This document shows, in pieces, positions 8,389 to 17,689 of a stretch of 64,000 bases of DNA. The position numbers were made by a program, and so were the translations under genes. Position 1 is the first letter of the stretch; each line of letters opens with the position of its first letter. Under the pieces are notes generated by a model. It worked only from the letters and a program-made list of their open reading frames with translations, was not told the DNA's origin and did not search any database. Origin of the DNA: Streptomyces sp. XM83C (GTDB taxonomy: Bacteria; Actinomycetota; Actinomycetes; Streptomycetales; Streptomycetaceae); the NCBI RefSeq assembly GCF_023072675.1, contig NZ_JALLGL010000002.1, positions 1 to 64,000 of the forward strand, in the 5' to 3' direction.

Positions 8389-9066
8389 ATGCTGAACAAG
8401 TACGCGCGTGCTTTCTTCACGCGTGTTCTCACACCGTTCGCCGCGTTTCTCATCCGCCGCGGAGTGAGCCCCGACACGGTCACGCTCATCGGCACCGCCG
8501 GTGTGGTCGCGGGCGCGCTGGTCTTCTACCCCAGGGGCGAGTTCTTCTGGGGCACGGTCGTGATCACGCTGTTCGTCTTCTCCGACCTGGTCGACGGCAA
8601 CATGGCCCGCCAGCTGGGCCGCTCCAGCCGCTGGGGCGCCTTCCTGGACTCCACGCTCGACCGGGTCGCCGACGGGGCGATCTTCGGCGGCTTCGCCCTG
8701 TGGTACGCCGGGAGCGGGGACGACAACGCGCTGTGCGCGGTGTCCATTTTCTGTCTGGCCAGCGGCCAGGTCGTGTCGTACACCAAGGCACGGGGCGAGT
8801 CGATCGGCCTCCCGGTCGCCGTCAACGGCCTGGTGGAGCGCGCCGAGCGCCTGGTGATCTCCCTGGTCGCCGCCGGTTTCGCGGGGCTGCACAAGTTCGG
8901 CGTGCCCGGCATCCAGTACCTGCTGCCGGTGGCACTGTGGATCGTCGCCGTCGGCAGCCTGGTCACCCTGATCCAGCGGGTGGTCACGGTCCGCCGCGAG
9001 TCCGCCGAGGCGGAGGCCGCCGCCGCCCGTGAAGAGGACTCCCACGGGAGGGAGACGGCGAAGTGA
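8389..9066 (+). CDS. pgsA: Phosphatidylinositol phosphate synthase (CDP-alcohol phosphatidyltransferase)
   Basis: 225 residues, integral membrane. The signature Dx2DGx2ARx8Gx3Dx3D is complete near residues 66-95 (DLVDGNMARQL...GAFLDSTLD), and several hydrophobic helices follow. In actinobacteria the enzyme in this place joins CDP-diacylglycerol to inositol 1-phosphate to give PI-phosphate; the neighbours patA and pimA, which act on PI, support that over phosphatidylglycerophosphate synthesis. The start is ATG 8389, with GGGAAGG three bases upstream. A longer frame back to 8164 runs through the hairpin repeats and is rejected. The stop overlaps the next start (GTGA). Confidence 0.9.
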   Translation: MLNKYARAFFTRVLTPFAAFLIRRGVSPDTVTLIGTAGVVAGALVFYPRGEFFWGTVVITLFVFSDLVDGNMARQLGRSSRWGAFLDSTLDRVADGAIFGGFALWYAGSGDDNALCAVSIFCLASGQVVSYTKARGESIGLPVAVNGLVERAERLVISLVAAGFAGLHKFGVPGIQYLLPVALWIVAVGSLVTLIQRVVTVRRESAEAEAAAAREEDSHGRETAK

Positions 9067-10049
9067 GCGCCCAGGAGCGGCTGACCGACGCGCTGTACGG
9101 CCTCGGCTGGGGCACCGTGAAGAAGCTCCCCGAACCGGTCGCCGTGCGCCTCGGCCGCACCATCGCCGACCTCGCCTGGAAGCAGCGCGGCGCGGGCGTA
9201 CGGCGCCTGGAGAGCAACTACGCGCGCGTGGTGCCCGGCGCCGGCCCCGAGCGGCTCGCCGAACTGTCCCGCGCGGGCATGCGCTCCTACCTGCGCTACT
9301 GGATGGAGTCCTTCCGACTGCCCGCCTGGAGCGACGAGCGGATCAAGAACGGCTTCGCCCCCGCGGACGTGCACCACCTCGTCGACGGCATGGCCGCCGG
9401 CAAGGGCGTCATCCTCGCCCTGCCCCACCTCGCCAACTGGGACCTGGCGGGCGCCTGGGTCACCACCGAGCTGGGCATCCCGTTCACCACGGTCGCCGAG
9501 CGGCTGAAGCCGGAGACCCTGTACGACCGGTTCGTCGCCTACCGCGAGGGCCTCGGCATGGAGGTCCTGCCGCACAGCGGCGGCTCCGCCTTCGGCACGC
9601 TCGCGCGCCGCCTGCGCGACGGCGGCCTGGTCTGCCTGGTCGCCGACCGCGACCTGTCCGCCTCCGGCGTCGAGGTGCGGTTCTTCGGCGAGACGGCCCG
9701 GATGCCCGCCGGCCCGGCGCTGCTCGCCCAGCAGACCGGCGCACTGCTGCTGCCGGTCACCCTCTGGTACGACGACTCCCCGGTCATGCAGGGGCGTGTC
9801 CATCCGCCGGTCGCGGTGCCCGAGTCAGGTACGCGCGCGGAGAAGACGTCTGCCATGACACAGGCGCTGGCCGACGCCTTCGCCACGGGGATCGCCGAGC
9901 ATCCGGAGGACTGGCACATGCTGCAGCGGTTGTGGACCGCCGACCTCGACCCGGCCAAGGCACCCGCCCCGAGGAGCGCCCAGGAAGCGGCTCCGCCCGA
10001 GGCGGAGACCTCCGGGCGGTCCGACGGGGCCGAGAGGCCGGCCTCGTGA
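9063..10049 (+). CDS. patA: Phosphatidylinositol mannoside acyltransferase
   Basis: 328 residues of the LpxL/HtrB-like lysophospholipid acyltransferase superfamily. The catalytic Hx4D is LPHLANWD, His122 and Asp127; a second block, CLVADRDLSASGVEVRFFG, fits the glycine- and arginine-containing substrate site. It transfers an acyl chain to the mannose of PIM at the inner face of the membrane. The last 45 residues are an acidic, Pro- and Glu-rich tail. GTG 9063 overlaps the pgsA stop by four bases and its own stop overlaps pimA in the same way, so the three genes are translationally coupled. The symbol rests on context. Confidence 0.85.
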   Translation: MSAQERLTDALYGLGWGTVKKLPEPVAVRLGRTIADLAWKQRGAGVRRLESNYARVVPGAGPERLAELSRAGMRSYLRYWMESFRLPAWSDERIKNGFAPADVHHLVDGMAAGKGVILALPHLANWDLAGAWVTTELGIPFTTVAERLKPETLYDRFVAYREGLGMEVLPHSGGSAFGTLARRLRDGGLVCLVADRDLSASGVEVRFFGETARMPAGPALLAQQTGALLLPVTLWYDDSPVMQGRVHPPVAVPESGTRAEKTSAMTQALADAFATGIAEHPEDWHMLQRLWTADLDPAKAPAPRSAQEAAPPEAETSGRSDGAERPAS

Positions 10050-11227
10050 GGATCGGCATCGTCTGCCCGTACTCCTGGGACGTACCCGGCGGCGTCCAGT
10101 TCCACATCCGTGACCTCGCCGAGTACTTCATCCGGCTCGGACACGAGGTGTCCGTCCTCGCGCCCGCCGACGACGACACGCCCCTGCCGCCGTACGTCGT
10201 CTCCGCGGGCCGCGCGGTGCCCGTGCCGTACAACGGCTCCGTCGCCCGGCTGAACTTCGGCTTCCTCAGCGCCGCCCGGGTCCGCCGCTGGCTGCACGAC
10301 GGCGCCTTCGACGTCGTCCACATCCACGAGCCGACCTCGCCCTCCCTGGGCCTGCTGACCTGCTGGGCGGCGCGCGGACCGATGGTGGCCACGTTCCACA
10401 CGTCCAACCCGCGCTCCAAGGCGATGATCGCCGCGTACGCCATCCTCCAGGCCGCGCTGGAGAAGATCAGCGCCCGTATCGCCGTCAGCGAGTACGCCCG
10501 CCGCACCCTCGTCGAGCACCTCGGCGGCGACGCCGTCGTCATCCCCAACGGCGTCGACGTCGATTTCTTCGCCAAGGCCGAGCCCAACCCCGAGTGGCAG
10601 GGCGACACGATCGGCTTCATCGGCCGTATCGACGAGCCCCGCAAGGGCCTGCCGGTGCTGATGAAGGCCCTGCCGAAGATCCTCGCCGCCCGCCCCCGGG
10701 CCCGGCTGCTGGTGGCCGGACGCGGCGACGAGAAGGAGGCCGTGGCCGGCCTGCCGGCGGAGCTGCGCTCCCGCGTCGAGTTCCTCGGCATGATCAGCGA
10801 CGAGGACAAGGCCCGCTTCCTGCGCAGCCTCGACCTGTACGTCGCGCCCAACACCGGCGGCGAGAGCTTCGGCATCATCCTCGTCGAGGCCATGTCGGCG
10901 GGCGCCCCGGTGCTCGCCTCCGACCTCGACGCCTTCGCGCAGGTACTCGACGGGGGAGCGGCCGGCGAACTGTTCGCCAACGAGGACGCCGACGCGCTCG
11001 CCGAGGCCGCAGTACGCCTCCTGGAGGACCCCGAGCGCCGCGCCGAGCTGCGGGAACGCGGCAGCGCCCATGTCCGCCGCTTCGACTGGTCGACGGTCGG
11101 CGCGGACATCCTCTCCGTGTACGAGACGGTCACGGCGGGCTCGGCGGCCGTCGCCGCCGACGACACGCCCGACGGCGACGGCTGGGGGAGCGGCCTGCGG
11201 GCCAGGCTGGGGCTGGCCCGGGACTGA
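10046..11227 (+). CDS. pimA: Phosphatidylinositol alpha-mannosyltransferase
   Basis: 393 residues, GT4 family with GT-B fold. It adds the first mannose from GDP-mannose to PI on the cytoplasmic side of the membrane. N-terminal CPYSWDVPGGVQFHIRDLA binds the acceptor. The donor site shows IGFIGRIDEPRKGL with GRGDE, and the EX7E-like motif GESFGIILVEAMSAGAPV. The length and the first 20 residues match PimA of mycobacteria closely. GTG 10046 overlaps the patA stop (GTGA). The final 40 residues are a variable, Gly- and Asp-rich tail. Confidence 0.92.
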   Translation: MRIGIVCPYSWDVPGGVQFHIRDLAEYFIRLGHEVSVLAPADDDTPLPPYVVSAGRAVPVPYNGSVARLNFGFLSAARVRRWLHDGAFDVVHIHEPTSPSLGLLTCWAARGPMVATFHTSNPRSKAMIAAYAILQAALEKISARIAVSEYARRTLVEHLGGDAVVIPNGVDVDFFAKAEPNPEWQGDTIGFIGRIDEPRKGLPVLMKALPKILAARPRARLLVAGRGDEKEAVAGLPAELRSRVEFLGMISDEDKARFLRSLDLYVAPNTGGESFGIILVEAMSAGAPVLASDLDAFAQVLDGGAAGELFANEDADALAEAAVRLLEDPERRAELRERGSAHVRRFDWSTVGADILSVYETVTAGSAAVAADDTPDGDGWGSGLRARLGLARD

Positions 11228-11297
11228 CGGGGCGGTCGGCGGGCAGGGCCGGGCCCGGCGTACGACGGGCTTCGGGCCCGCCCGGGCGTACGGCGCG

Positions 11298-11303
11298 TAA
11301 TCT
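11298..11303 (+). promoter_or_regulatory. Possible -10 box (TAATCT) of the LemA-like gene
   Basis: TAATCT ends eight bases before GTG 11312, in a run without a ribosome binding site. A leaderless or near-leaderless mRNA is possible; no clear -35. Confidence 0.45.
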
Positions 11304-11311
11304 AGCCGCCC

Positions 11312-11854
11312 GTGACCGCAACCCTGATCTGGATCCTCGTCGCACTCGCCGCGATCGGGCTCTACCTGAGCTGGACCGCGGGCCGACTCGACCGGCTGCA
11401 CGCCCGGATCGACGCCGCCCGTGCCGCGCTCGACGCCCAGTTGCTGCGCCGCGCCTCCGTCGCCCAGGAGGTGGCCACCTCCGGCGTCCTCGACCCGGCC
11501 GCGTCGATCGTGCTGTACGAGGCCGCGCACGCCGCCCGGCAGGCCGAGGAGGAACAGCGCGAGGTCGCCGAGAGCGAGCTGAGCCAGGCCCTGCGGGCGG
11601 TGTTCGCCGAGCGGGAGCAGGTCGACGCCGTCCGCGCGGCACCCGGCGGGGAGGAGGCGGCCCATGAGCTGACGGAGGCGGTACGGCGCGTGCCCATGGC
11701 CCGGCGCTTCCACAACGACGCCGTCGGCGCGGCCCGCCGGCTGCGCGAGCACCGCAAGGTCCGCTGGTTCCGGCTCGCGGGCCACGCGCCCTTCCCCATG
11801 GCGTTCGAGATGGACGACGAACCCCCGGCCGCCCTGGCCGACCGCACCGGCTGA
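11312..11854 (+). CDS. LemA-family membrane protein
   Basis: 180 residues: an N-terminal membrane helix (LIWILVALAAIGLYLSW, residues 4-21), then a long charged helical region. The block PMARRFHNDAVGAARRLRE followed by an aromatic FRLAGHAPFP resembles the LemA signature (RRFYNDAVRxYN ... AGLFGF), so the assignment is by motif only. LemA proteins have no settled biochemical role. The gene follows pimA after 84 bases and has its own -10-like box, so it may be transcribed alone. The C-terminal EMDDEPP matches the end of typical family members (FEM). Confidence 0.65.
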   Translation: MTATLIWILVALAAIGLYLSWTAGRLDRLHARIDAARAALDAQLLRRASVAQEVATSGVLDPAASIVLYEAAHAARQAEEEQREVAESELSQALRAVFAEREQVDAVRAAPGGEEAAHELTEAVRRVPMARRFHNDAVGAARRLREHRKVRWFRLAGHAPFPMAFEMDDEPPAALADRTG

Positions 11855-12023
11855 CGAGACCGCCGGGCGAGAACCGGTGCCCGTCGTCGGTTCGCGAAAA
11901 ACGATCCACCGGCTCGCCATTGGCCCTTGCTGTGGCCTGGTCCCCTCACGTTTCCTCGGGGATGCACCATCACCCCCTCGCCGGGGTGCAGAACACCCTC
12001 TTTCCCTTCAGTGAGGTCAACCC

Positions 12024-12929
12024 GTGTCCAGCACCGAGAACCAGGCTCCCGAGACCGGCACCGCGCGCGTGAAGCGCGGCATGGCGGAGCAGCTCAAGGG
12101 CGGCGTGATCATGGACGTCGTCACGCCGGAGCAGGCGAAGATCGCGGAGGACGCGGGCGCCGTGGCCGTCATGGCCCTGGAGCGGGTCCCGGCGGACATC
12201 CGCAAGGACGGCGGCGTGGCCCGGATGTCCGACCCGGACATGATCGAGGGCATCATCGACGCCGTCTCCATCCCGGTGATGGCCAAGTCCCGCATCGGCC
12301 ACTTCGTCGAGGCCCAGGTGCTCCAGTCCCTCGGCGTCGACTACATCGACGAGTCCGAGGTCCTCACCCCGGCCGACGAGGTCAACCACTCCGACAAGTG
12401 GGCCTTCACCACCCCGTTCGTCTGCGGCGCCACCAACCTGGGCGAGGCCCTGCGCCGTATCGCCGAGGGCGCCGCGATGATCCGCTCGAAGGGCGAGGCC
12501 GGCACCGGCAACGTCGTCGAGGCCGTCCGCCACCTGCGCCAGATCAAGGGCGACATCGCCCGCCTGCGCGGCCTGGACAACCACGAGCTGTACGCCGCCG
12601 CCAAGGAGCTGCGCGCCCCGTACGAGCTGGTCAAGGAGGTCGCGGAGCTGGGCAAGCTCCCCGTGGTCCTGTTCTCCGCCGGCGGTGTGGCCACCCCCGC
12701 CGACGCCGCCCTGATGCGCCAGCTCGGAGCCGAGGGCGTCTTCGTCGGCTCCGGCATCTTCAAGTCCGGCGACCCGGCCAAGCGCGCCGCCGCCATCGTC
12801 AAGGCCACCACCTTCTACGACGACCCGAAGATCATCGCGGACGCGTCCCGCAACCTCGGCGAGGCCATGGTCGGCATCAACTGCGACACCCTCCCCGAGA
12901 CCGAGCGCTACGCCAACCGCGGCTGGTAA
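12024..12929 (+). CDS. pdxS: Pyridoxal 5'-phosphate synthase, PdxS subunit
   Basis: 301 residues. It makes PLP from ribose 5-phosphate, glyceraldehyde 3-phosphate and ammonia channelled from PdxT. The conserved (beta/alpha)8-barrel motifs are clear: [47 protein letters not shown] with the active-site Lys, and the phosphate loop [15 protein letters not shown]. The start is GTG 12024 with GTGAGG at 12011-12016; the first 20 residues are a short variable leader. The upstream gap of 169 bases should hold the promoter; I saw no clear operator. pdxT follows after 13 bases. Confidence 0.97.
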   Translation: MSSTENQAPETGTARVKRGMAEQLKGGVIMDVVTPEQAKIAEDAGAVAVMALERVPADIRKDGGVARMSDPDMIEGIIDAVSIPVMAKSRIGHFVEAQVLQSLGVDYIDESEVLTPADEVNHSDKWAFTTPFVCGATNLGEALRRIAEGAAMIRSKGEAGTGNVVEAVRHLRQIKGDIARLRGLDNHELYAAAKELRAPYELVKEVAELGKLPVVLFSAGGVATPADAALMRQLGAEGVFVGSGIFKSGDPAKRAAAIVKATTFYDDPKIIADASRNLGEAMVGINCDTLPETERYANRGW

Positions 12930-12942
12930 GGCACACGAACCC

Positions 12943-13545
12943 ATGAGCAACACGCCCGTCATCGGCGTCCTGGCCCTCCAGGGCGACGTACGGGAGCACC
13001 TCATCGCCCTGGCCGCGGCCGACGCCGTGGCCAGGCCGGTGCGGCGCCCCGAAGAGCTGGCGGAGGTCGACGGCCTCGTCCTCCCCGGCGGTGAGTCCAC
13101 CACCATCTCCAAGCTGGCCGTCCTCTTCGGGCTCATGGAGCCCCTGCGCACGCGCGTGCGTGACGGCCTGCCCGTCTACGGCACCTGCGCCGGCATGATC
13201 ATGCTCGCCGACAAGATCCTCGACCCGCGCTCGGGCCAGGAGACCGTCGGCGGCATCGACATGATCGTGCGCCGCAACGCCTTCGGCCGGCAGAACGAGT
13301 CCTTCGAGGCGTCCGTCGACGTCAAGGGCATCGACGGCGAACCCGTGGAGGGCGTCTTCATCCGCGCCCCCTGGGTGGAGTCCGTCGGGGCGGGCGCCGA
13401 GGTGCTCGCCGAGCACGACGGCCACATCGTCGCCGTCCGCCAGGGCAACGCGCTCGCCACCTCCTTCCACCCGGAACTGACCGGCGACCACCGGGTGCAC
13501 TCCCTGTTCGTCGACATGGTCCGGGCGCACCGGACGCGGGAGTAG
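12943..13545 (+). CDS. pdxT: Pyridoxal 5'-phosphate synthase, glutaminase subunit PdxT
   Basis: 200 residues, class I glutamine amidotransferase. [12 protein letters not shown] and the PGGESTT oxyanion loop lie near the N-terminus. The nucleophile Cys sits in YGTCAGMI, and the His-Glu of the triad in [13 protein letters not shown]. It feeds ammonia to PdxS. The two genes form an operon (13-base gap). Confidence 0.97.
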   Translation: MSNTPVIGVLALQGDVREHLIALAAADAVARPVRRPEELAEVDGLVLPGGESTTISKLAVLFGLMEPLRTRVRDGLPVYGTCAGMIMLADKILDPRSGQETVGGIDMIVRRNAFGRQNESFEASVDVKGIDGEPVEGVFIRAPWVESVGAGAEVLAEHDGHIVAVRQGNALATSFHPELTGDHRVHSLFVDMVRAHRTRE

Positions 13546-13559
13546 CCGCGGAGTCCTTG

Positions 13560-13565
13560 TAGGAT
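13560..13565 (+). promoter_or_regulatory. Possible -10 box (TAGGAT) of yebC
   Basis: TAGGAT lies 45 bases before the yebC start, in the 65-base gap after pdxT. No convincing -35 box, so transcription from pdxST is equally possible. Confidence 0.35.
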
Positions 13566-13610
13566 TCCTGGCGTTCGTACAGAGATGGGTTACGCGAAGG
13601 AGACAGGCAG

Positions 13611-14363
13611 ATGTCCGGCCACTCTAAATGGGCCACGACGAAGCACAAGAAGGCCGTCATCGATGCCAAGCGCGGCAAGCTCTTCGCGAAGCTGATCAAG
13701 AACATCGAGGTCGCGGCGCGGATGGGCGGTGCCGACCCCGACGGCAACCCGACGCTGTACGACGCCATTCAGAAGGCCAAGAAGTCGTCGGTCCCGAACA
13801 AGAACATCGAGTCCGCGGTCAAGCGCGGCGCCGGCCTCGAGGCCGGCGGCGCCGACTACGAGACGATCATGTACGAGGGCTACGGGCCGAACGGCGTCGC
13901 GGTGCTCATCGAGTGCCTCACCGACAACCGCAACCGCGCCGCGTCCGAGGTCCGCGTCGCCATGACCCGCAACGGCGGCTCCATGGCCGACCCGGGCTCG
14001 GTGTCGTACCTGTTCAACCGCAAGGGCGTGGTGATCGTCCCCAAGGGCGAGCTGACCGAGGACGACGTCCTCGGCGCCGTCCTGGACGCCGGTGCCGAGG
14101 AGGTCAACGACCTCGGTGAGAGCTTCGAGGTCATCAGCGAGCCGACCGACCTCGTCGCCGTCCGCACCGCGCTGCAGGAGGCGGGCATCGACTACGAGTC
14201 CGCCGAGGCCAACTTCGTCCCGACCATGCAGGTCGAGCTGGACGAGGAGGGCGCCAAGAAGATCTTCAAGCTGATCGACGCGCTCGAGGACAGCGACGAC
14301 GTGCAGAACGTCTTCGCCAACTTCGACGTGAGCGACGAGATCATGGAGAAGGTCGACGCGTAA
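13611..14363 (+). CDS. YebC/PmpR-family regulatory protein
   Basis: 250 residues, full family length. The N-terminus [21 protein letters not shown] is the family signature; [14 protein letters not shown] and the acidic C-terminal domain also match. The family has been described both as DNA-binding regulators next to ruvC and, more recently, as ribosome-associated factors that relieve stalling at proline runs. Which role applies here cannot be told from sequence. AAGGAGACAGGC precedes ATG 13611. A perfect 15-bp terminator separates it from ruvC, so it is not in the ruv transcript. Confidence 0.93.
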   Translation: MSGHSKWATTKHKKAVIDAKRGKLFAKLIKNIEVAARMGGADPDGNPTLYDAIQKAKKSSVPNKNIESAVKRGAGLEAGGADYETIMYEGYGPNGVAVLIECLTDNRNRAASEVRVAMTRNGGSMADPGSVSYLFNRKGVVIVPKGELTEDDVLGAVLDAGAEEVNDLGESFEVISEPTDLVAVRTALQEAGIDYESAEANFVPTMQVELDEEGAKKIFKLIDALEDSDDVQNVFANFDVSDEIMEKVDA

Positions 14364-14377
14364 CGCGCACGCTGCAC

Positions 14378-14411
14378 CGGCGGGCCGACGGGACACCCCG
14401 TCGGCCCGCCG
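14378..14411 (+). terminator. Strong terminator after yebC
   Basis: Perfect 15-bp stem CGGCGGGCCGACGGG (14378-14392) with 14397-14411, loop ACAC, followed by CTTTGT. Confidence 0.9.
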
Positions 14412-14447
14412 CTTTGTCGGCGCGGGCCGCCCTGTCGTACGGCCGCG

Positions 14448-14470
14448 TTGTCAGTGCCACCCGATAGCCT
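14448..14470 (+). promoter_or_regulatory. RecA-NDp (PafBC-type) promoter of ruvCAB
   Basis: TTGTCAGTG (14448-14456), exactly 8 bases, then TAGCCT (14465-14470): a full match to tTGTCRgtg-N8-TAnnnT, the RecA-independent damage promoter of mycobacteria and Streptomyces. It lies between the yebC terminator and ruvC, with a leader of about 80 bases. Confidence 0.85.
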
Positions 14471-14557
14471 GCACGAACAGACGATCGTGAGGCGACCGGC
14501 GGCCACCGGCGCCGCCCGGCCGGCGGTGACCGGCGGAGGACGTGAGGGAGGGGCGCG

Positions 14558-15097
14558 GTGCGCGTACTGGGGGTGGACCCCGGACTGACCCGGTGCGGGG
14601 TCGGCGTGGTCGAGGGGGTCGCGGGCCGCCCGCTCACCATGCTCGGCGTCGGGGTCGTCCGCACCCCCGCGGACGCCGACCTCAGCCACCGGCTCCTCGC
14701 TGTCGAACAGGGCATCGAGGAATGGCTGGACGAGCACCGCCCGGAGTTCGTCGCCGTCGAACGCGTCTTCAGCCAGCACAATGTGCGCACCGTCATGGGC
14801 ACCGCCCAGGCCAGCGCCGTCGCCATGCTGTGCGCCGCCCGCCGCGGCATCCCCGTCGCCCTGCACACCCCCAGCGAGGTCAAAGCCGCCGTCACCGGCA
14901 GCGGTCGCGCGGAGAAGGCGCAGGTGGGCGCCATGGTCACCCGGCTGCTGCGGCTCTCCGCGCCGCCCAGGCCGGCCGACGCCGCCGACGCGCTCGCCCT
15001 CGCCATCTGCCACATCTGGCGCGCCCCCGCCCAGAACCGGCTCCAACAGGCCGTCGCCCGCCACACCGCCCACGCACCGAAAGGCCGTACGGCATGA
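14558..15097 (+). CDS. ruvC: Holliday junction endonuclease RuvC
   Basis: 179 residues. It cuts Holliday junctions during recombinational repair, with RuvAB. The catalytic acidic residues are visible: Asp in [12 protein letters not shown], Glu in [12 protein letters not shown], and the Asp pair in [17 protein letters not shown] 14558 has GGGAGGGG just upstream. The gene has a damage-type promoter and its stop overlaps ruvA (ATGA). Confidence 0.97.
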   Translation: MRVLGVDPGLTRCGVGVVEGVAGRPLTMLGVGVVRTPADADLSHRLLAVEQGIEEWLDEHRPEFVAVERVFSQHNVRTVMGTAQASAVAMLCAARRGIPVALHTPSEVKAAVTGSGRAEKAQVGAMVTRLLRLSAPPRPADAADALALAICHIWRAPAQNRLQQAVARHTAHAPKGRTA

Positions 15098-15699
15098 TCG
15101 CCTTCGTCAGCGGCACCGTCGCCGCGCTCGCCCCCGACTCCGCGGTGGTGGAGGTCGGCGGCGTCGGCATGTCCGTCCAGTGCACCCCGGACACCCTGTC
15201 GCAGCTCCGCGTCGGACAGCCCGCCAGACTCCACACCTCCCTGGTCGTGCGCGAGGACTCCCTCACGCTGTACGGCTTCGCCGACGACGACGCACGCCAG
15301 GTCTTCGAGCTGCTCCAGACCGCGAGCGGCGTCGGCCCCCGCCTCGCCCAGGCGATGCTCGCCGTGCACACCCCGGACGCGCTGCGCCGCGCCGTCGCCA
15401 CCGGCGACGAGAAAGCCCTCACCGCCGTCCCCGGCATCGGCAAGAAAGGCGCCCAGAAGCTGCTCCTCGAACTGAGGGACCGGCTCGGCGCGCCCGTCGG
15501 CAGCCCCGCCGTCGGCGCCCCGGTCTCCCAGGGCTGGCGCGACCAGCTGCACGCCGCCCTCATCGGCCTGGGGTACGCCACCAGGGAGGCCGACGAGGCC
15601 GTCGCCGCCGTCGCCCCGCAGGCCGAGGCCGCCGGCGGCACCCCGCAGATCGGGCAGCTGCTGAAGGCCGCCCTGCAGACCCTCAACCGCGCCCGCTGA
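15094..15699 (+). CDS. ruvA: Holliday junction branch migration protein RuvA
   Basis: 201 residues. The N-terminal OB domain begins [28 protein letters not shown]. Two helix-hairpin-helix motifs follow ([36 protein letters not shown]) and a C-terminal RuvB-binding domain ([13 protein letters not shown]). It binds the four-way junction and loads RuvB. Start ATG 15094 overlaps the ruvC stop by four bases, so the two are coupled. Confidence 0.97.
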   Translation: MIAFVSGTVAALAPDSAVVEVGGVGMSVQCTPDTLSQLRVGQPARLHTSLVVREDSLTLYGFADDDARQVFELLQTASGVGPRLAQAMLAVHTPDALRRAVATGDEKALTAVPGIGKKGAQKLLLELRDRLGAPVGSPAVGAPVSQGWRDQLHAALIGLGYATREADEAVAAVAPQAEAAGGTPQIGQLLKAALQTLNRAR

Positions 15700-15801
15700 C
15701 GCCGCGCGGGCCCGCACGCCCGCCGGGGCGGCACCGGCCCCGCCGACCGGCCGCCGCCCTCCCCGCAAGACCGCCGCCCCCGACAGCCGAAGGCACATCA
15801 C

Positions 15802-16875
15802 ATGAACTGGGACGACACGACCGACACCGCCGCCGGACCGGAGCGGCTCGTCGGTGCGTCCGCCGACCGGGAGGACCAGGCCGTCGAAGCGGCCCTGCGC
15901 CCCAAGGACCTGGGCGAGTTCATCGGCCAGGAGAAGGTCCGCGAACAGCTCGACCTCGTCCTGCGCGCCGCCCGCGCCCGCGGCGCCACCGCCGACCACG
16001 TGCTGCTCTCCGGCGCCCCCGGCCTCGGCAAGACCACCCTCTCCATGATCATCGCCGCGGAGATGGGCGCCCCCATCCGTATCACCTCCGGCCCGGCCAT
16101 CCAGCACGCCGGCGACCTCGCCGCGATCCTGTCCTCCCTCCAGGAGGGCGAGGTCCTCTTCCTCGACGAGATCCACCGCATGTCGCGGCCCGCCGAGGAG
16201 ATGCTGTACATGGCCATGGAGGACTTCCGCGTCGACGTCATCGTCGGCAAGGGCCCCGGCGCCACCGCCATCCCCCTGGAGCTGCCCCCGTTCACCCTGG
16301 TCGGCGCCACCACCCGGGCCGGCCTGCTGCCGCCCCCGCTGCGCGACCGCTTCGGCTTCACCGCGCACATGGAGTTCTACGAACCGGCCGAACTGCAACG
16401 CGTCATCCACCGCTCCGCCGGCCTCCTCGACGTCGAGATCGAGCCGGACGGCGCCGCCGAGATCGCCGGCCGCTCCCGCGGCACGCCCCGCATCGCCAAC
16501 CGCCTGCTGCGCCGCGTCCGCGACTACGCGCAGGTCAAGGCCGACGGCGTGATCACCCGTGAGATCGCCGCCGCAGCCCTCGCCGTGTACGAGGTGGACG
16601 CCCGCGGTCTGGACCGCCTGGACCGGGCCGTCCTGGAGGCCCTGCTGAAGCTGTTCGGCGGCGGCCCCGTCGGCCTGTCCACGCTGGCCGTCGCCGTGGG
16701 GGAGGAGCGCGAGACCGTCGAGGAGGTCGCCGAGCCGTTCCTCGTCCGCGAGGGCCTCCTCGCCCGCACCCCGCGCGGCCGCGTGGCCACCCCGGCGGCC
16801 TGGGCCCACCTCGGACTCACCCCGCCCCGGCCGCAGACCTCGGGAAACGGACAACAGGACCTGTTCGGGGCGTGA
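15802..16875 (+). CDS. ruvB: Holliday junction ATPase RuvB
   Basis: 357 residues, AAA+ motor for branch migration. Walker A is GAPGLGKTT, Walker B LFLDEIHR, sensor 1 [10 protein letters not shown], arginine finger region PLRDRFG, and the C-terminal winged helix ends with [15 protein letters not shown]. It follows ruvA after a 102-base gap that I read as part of the same transcript, since I see no terminator or good promoter in it. Confidence 0.97.
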   Translation: MNWDDTTDTAAGPERLVGASADREDQAVEAALRPKDLGEFIGQEKVREQLDLVLRAARARGATADHVLLSGAPGLGKTTLSMIIAAEMGAPIRITSGPAIQHAGDLAAILSSLQEGEVLFLDEIHRMSRPAEEMLYMAMEDFRVDVIVGKGPGATAIPLELPPFTLVGATTRAGLLPPPLRDRFGFTAHMEFYEPAELQRVIHRSAGLLDVEIEPDGAAEIAGRSRGTPRIANRLLRRVRDYAQVKADGVITREIAAAALAVYEVDARGLDRLDRAVLEALLKLFGGGPVGLSTLAVAVGEERETVEEVAEPFLVREGLLARTPRGRVATPAAWAHLGLTPPRPQTSGNGQQDLFGA

Positions 16876-16932
16876 TGCATCCGTGACGGGGCGGTATTGG
16901 CCGGGTCAGGAACCCAGGTGCCATGCTGAGCG

Positions 16933-16962
16933 TTGTTCCTTGCGCGCGGACTCGCTTAGACT
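16933..16962 (+). promoter_or_regulatory. Sigma-70-type promoter of yajC-secD-secF
   Basis: TTGTTC (16933-16938), 18-base spacer, TAGACT (16957-16962), about 90 bases before yajC. Confidence 0.55.
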
Positions 16963-17051
16963 CCGCCGATGCCGCCCATGCGGGCGGCGCCGACCCACCC
17001 CCATCCACCAGGCCGCCCCCCGTCGCGGTCGTGCGAAGGAAAATTCGTCCC

Positions 17052-17561
17052 GTGAATAGCCTCGTGACCCTCCTCCCGTTCATCGTGCTCATCGGGGCCA
17101 TGTTCCTGATGACCCGCTCGGCCAAGCGCAAGCAGCAGCAGGCCGCGGACATGCGGAACCAGATGCAGCCCGGCTCCGGTGTCCGCACCATCGGGGGCAT
17201 GTACGCCACGGTCAAGGAGGTCAACGAGGACACGGTCCTCCTCGACGCCGGCCCCGGCGTCGAGCTCCTCTTCGCCAAGAACGCGATCGGCGCCGTCCTG
17301 ACCGACGACGAGTACAACCGCATCGTCCACGGCATCGAGCACGACCTGAAGTCCGACTCCGACGTCGTCCCGGACGACGCCTCCTCCCTCACCGAGACCG
17401 ACGAGCCCGCCGACGCTGCCGCCGCCTCCGACGCCCCGTCCGTCGACCTCGGCAAGAAGGACGAGGCCGACCAGGCCGACGAGCCGTCCGAGGACGCCGA
17501 GGCCGTCAAGGCCGACGCGGAGGAGCCGAAGAAGACCGACGGCGGCACCGACGCGAAGTAG
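17052..17561 (+). CDS. yajC: Preprotein translocase subunit YajC
   Basis: 169 residues from GTG 17052, preceded by AAGGAAAA. One membrane helix at the N-terminus (LVTLLPFIVLIGAMFLMT), then RSAKRKQQQAADMRNQMQPG and the conserved GSGVRTIGGMYATV block. The last 70 residues are acidic and low-complexity (Ala, Asp, Glu, Lys), longer than in enterobacteria but usual in actinobacteria. It joins SecD and SecF in the accessory translocase complex. Longer in-frame starts back to 16923 overlap the promoter and are rejected. Confidence 0.9.
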   Translation: MNSLVTLLPFIVLIGAMFLMTRSAKRKQQQAADMRNQMQPGSGVRTIGGMYATVKEVNEDTVLLDAGPGVELLFAKNAIGAVLTDDEYNRIVHGIEHDLKSDSDVVPDDASSLTETDEPADAAAASDAPSVDLGKKDEADQADEPSEDAEAVKADAEEPKKTDGGTDAK

Positions 17562-17689
17562 TCACGCGCCGCGGCGCGCGGGCCGGTCCCGCGCGCCGCG
17601 CGACGTGTGCTTCTCGCGGGGGGTCCCCATCCATGTCATGGCCGCCGCGCCCGAGGGGCGCGGGGCGGCCCGAGAGGGAGTACGAGAAG

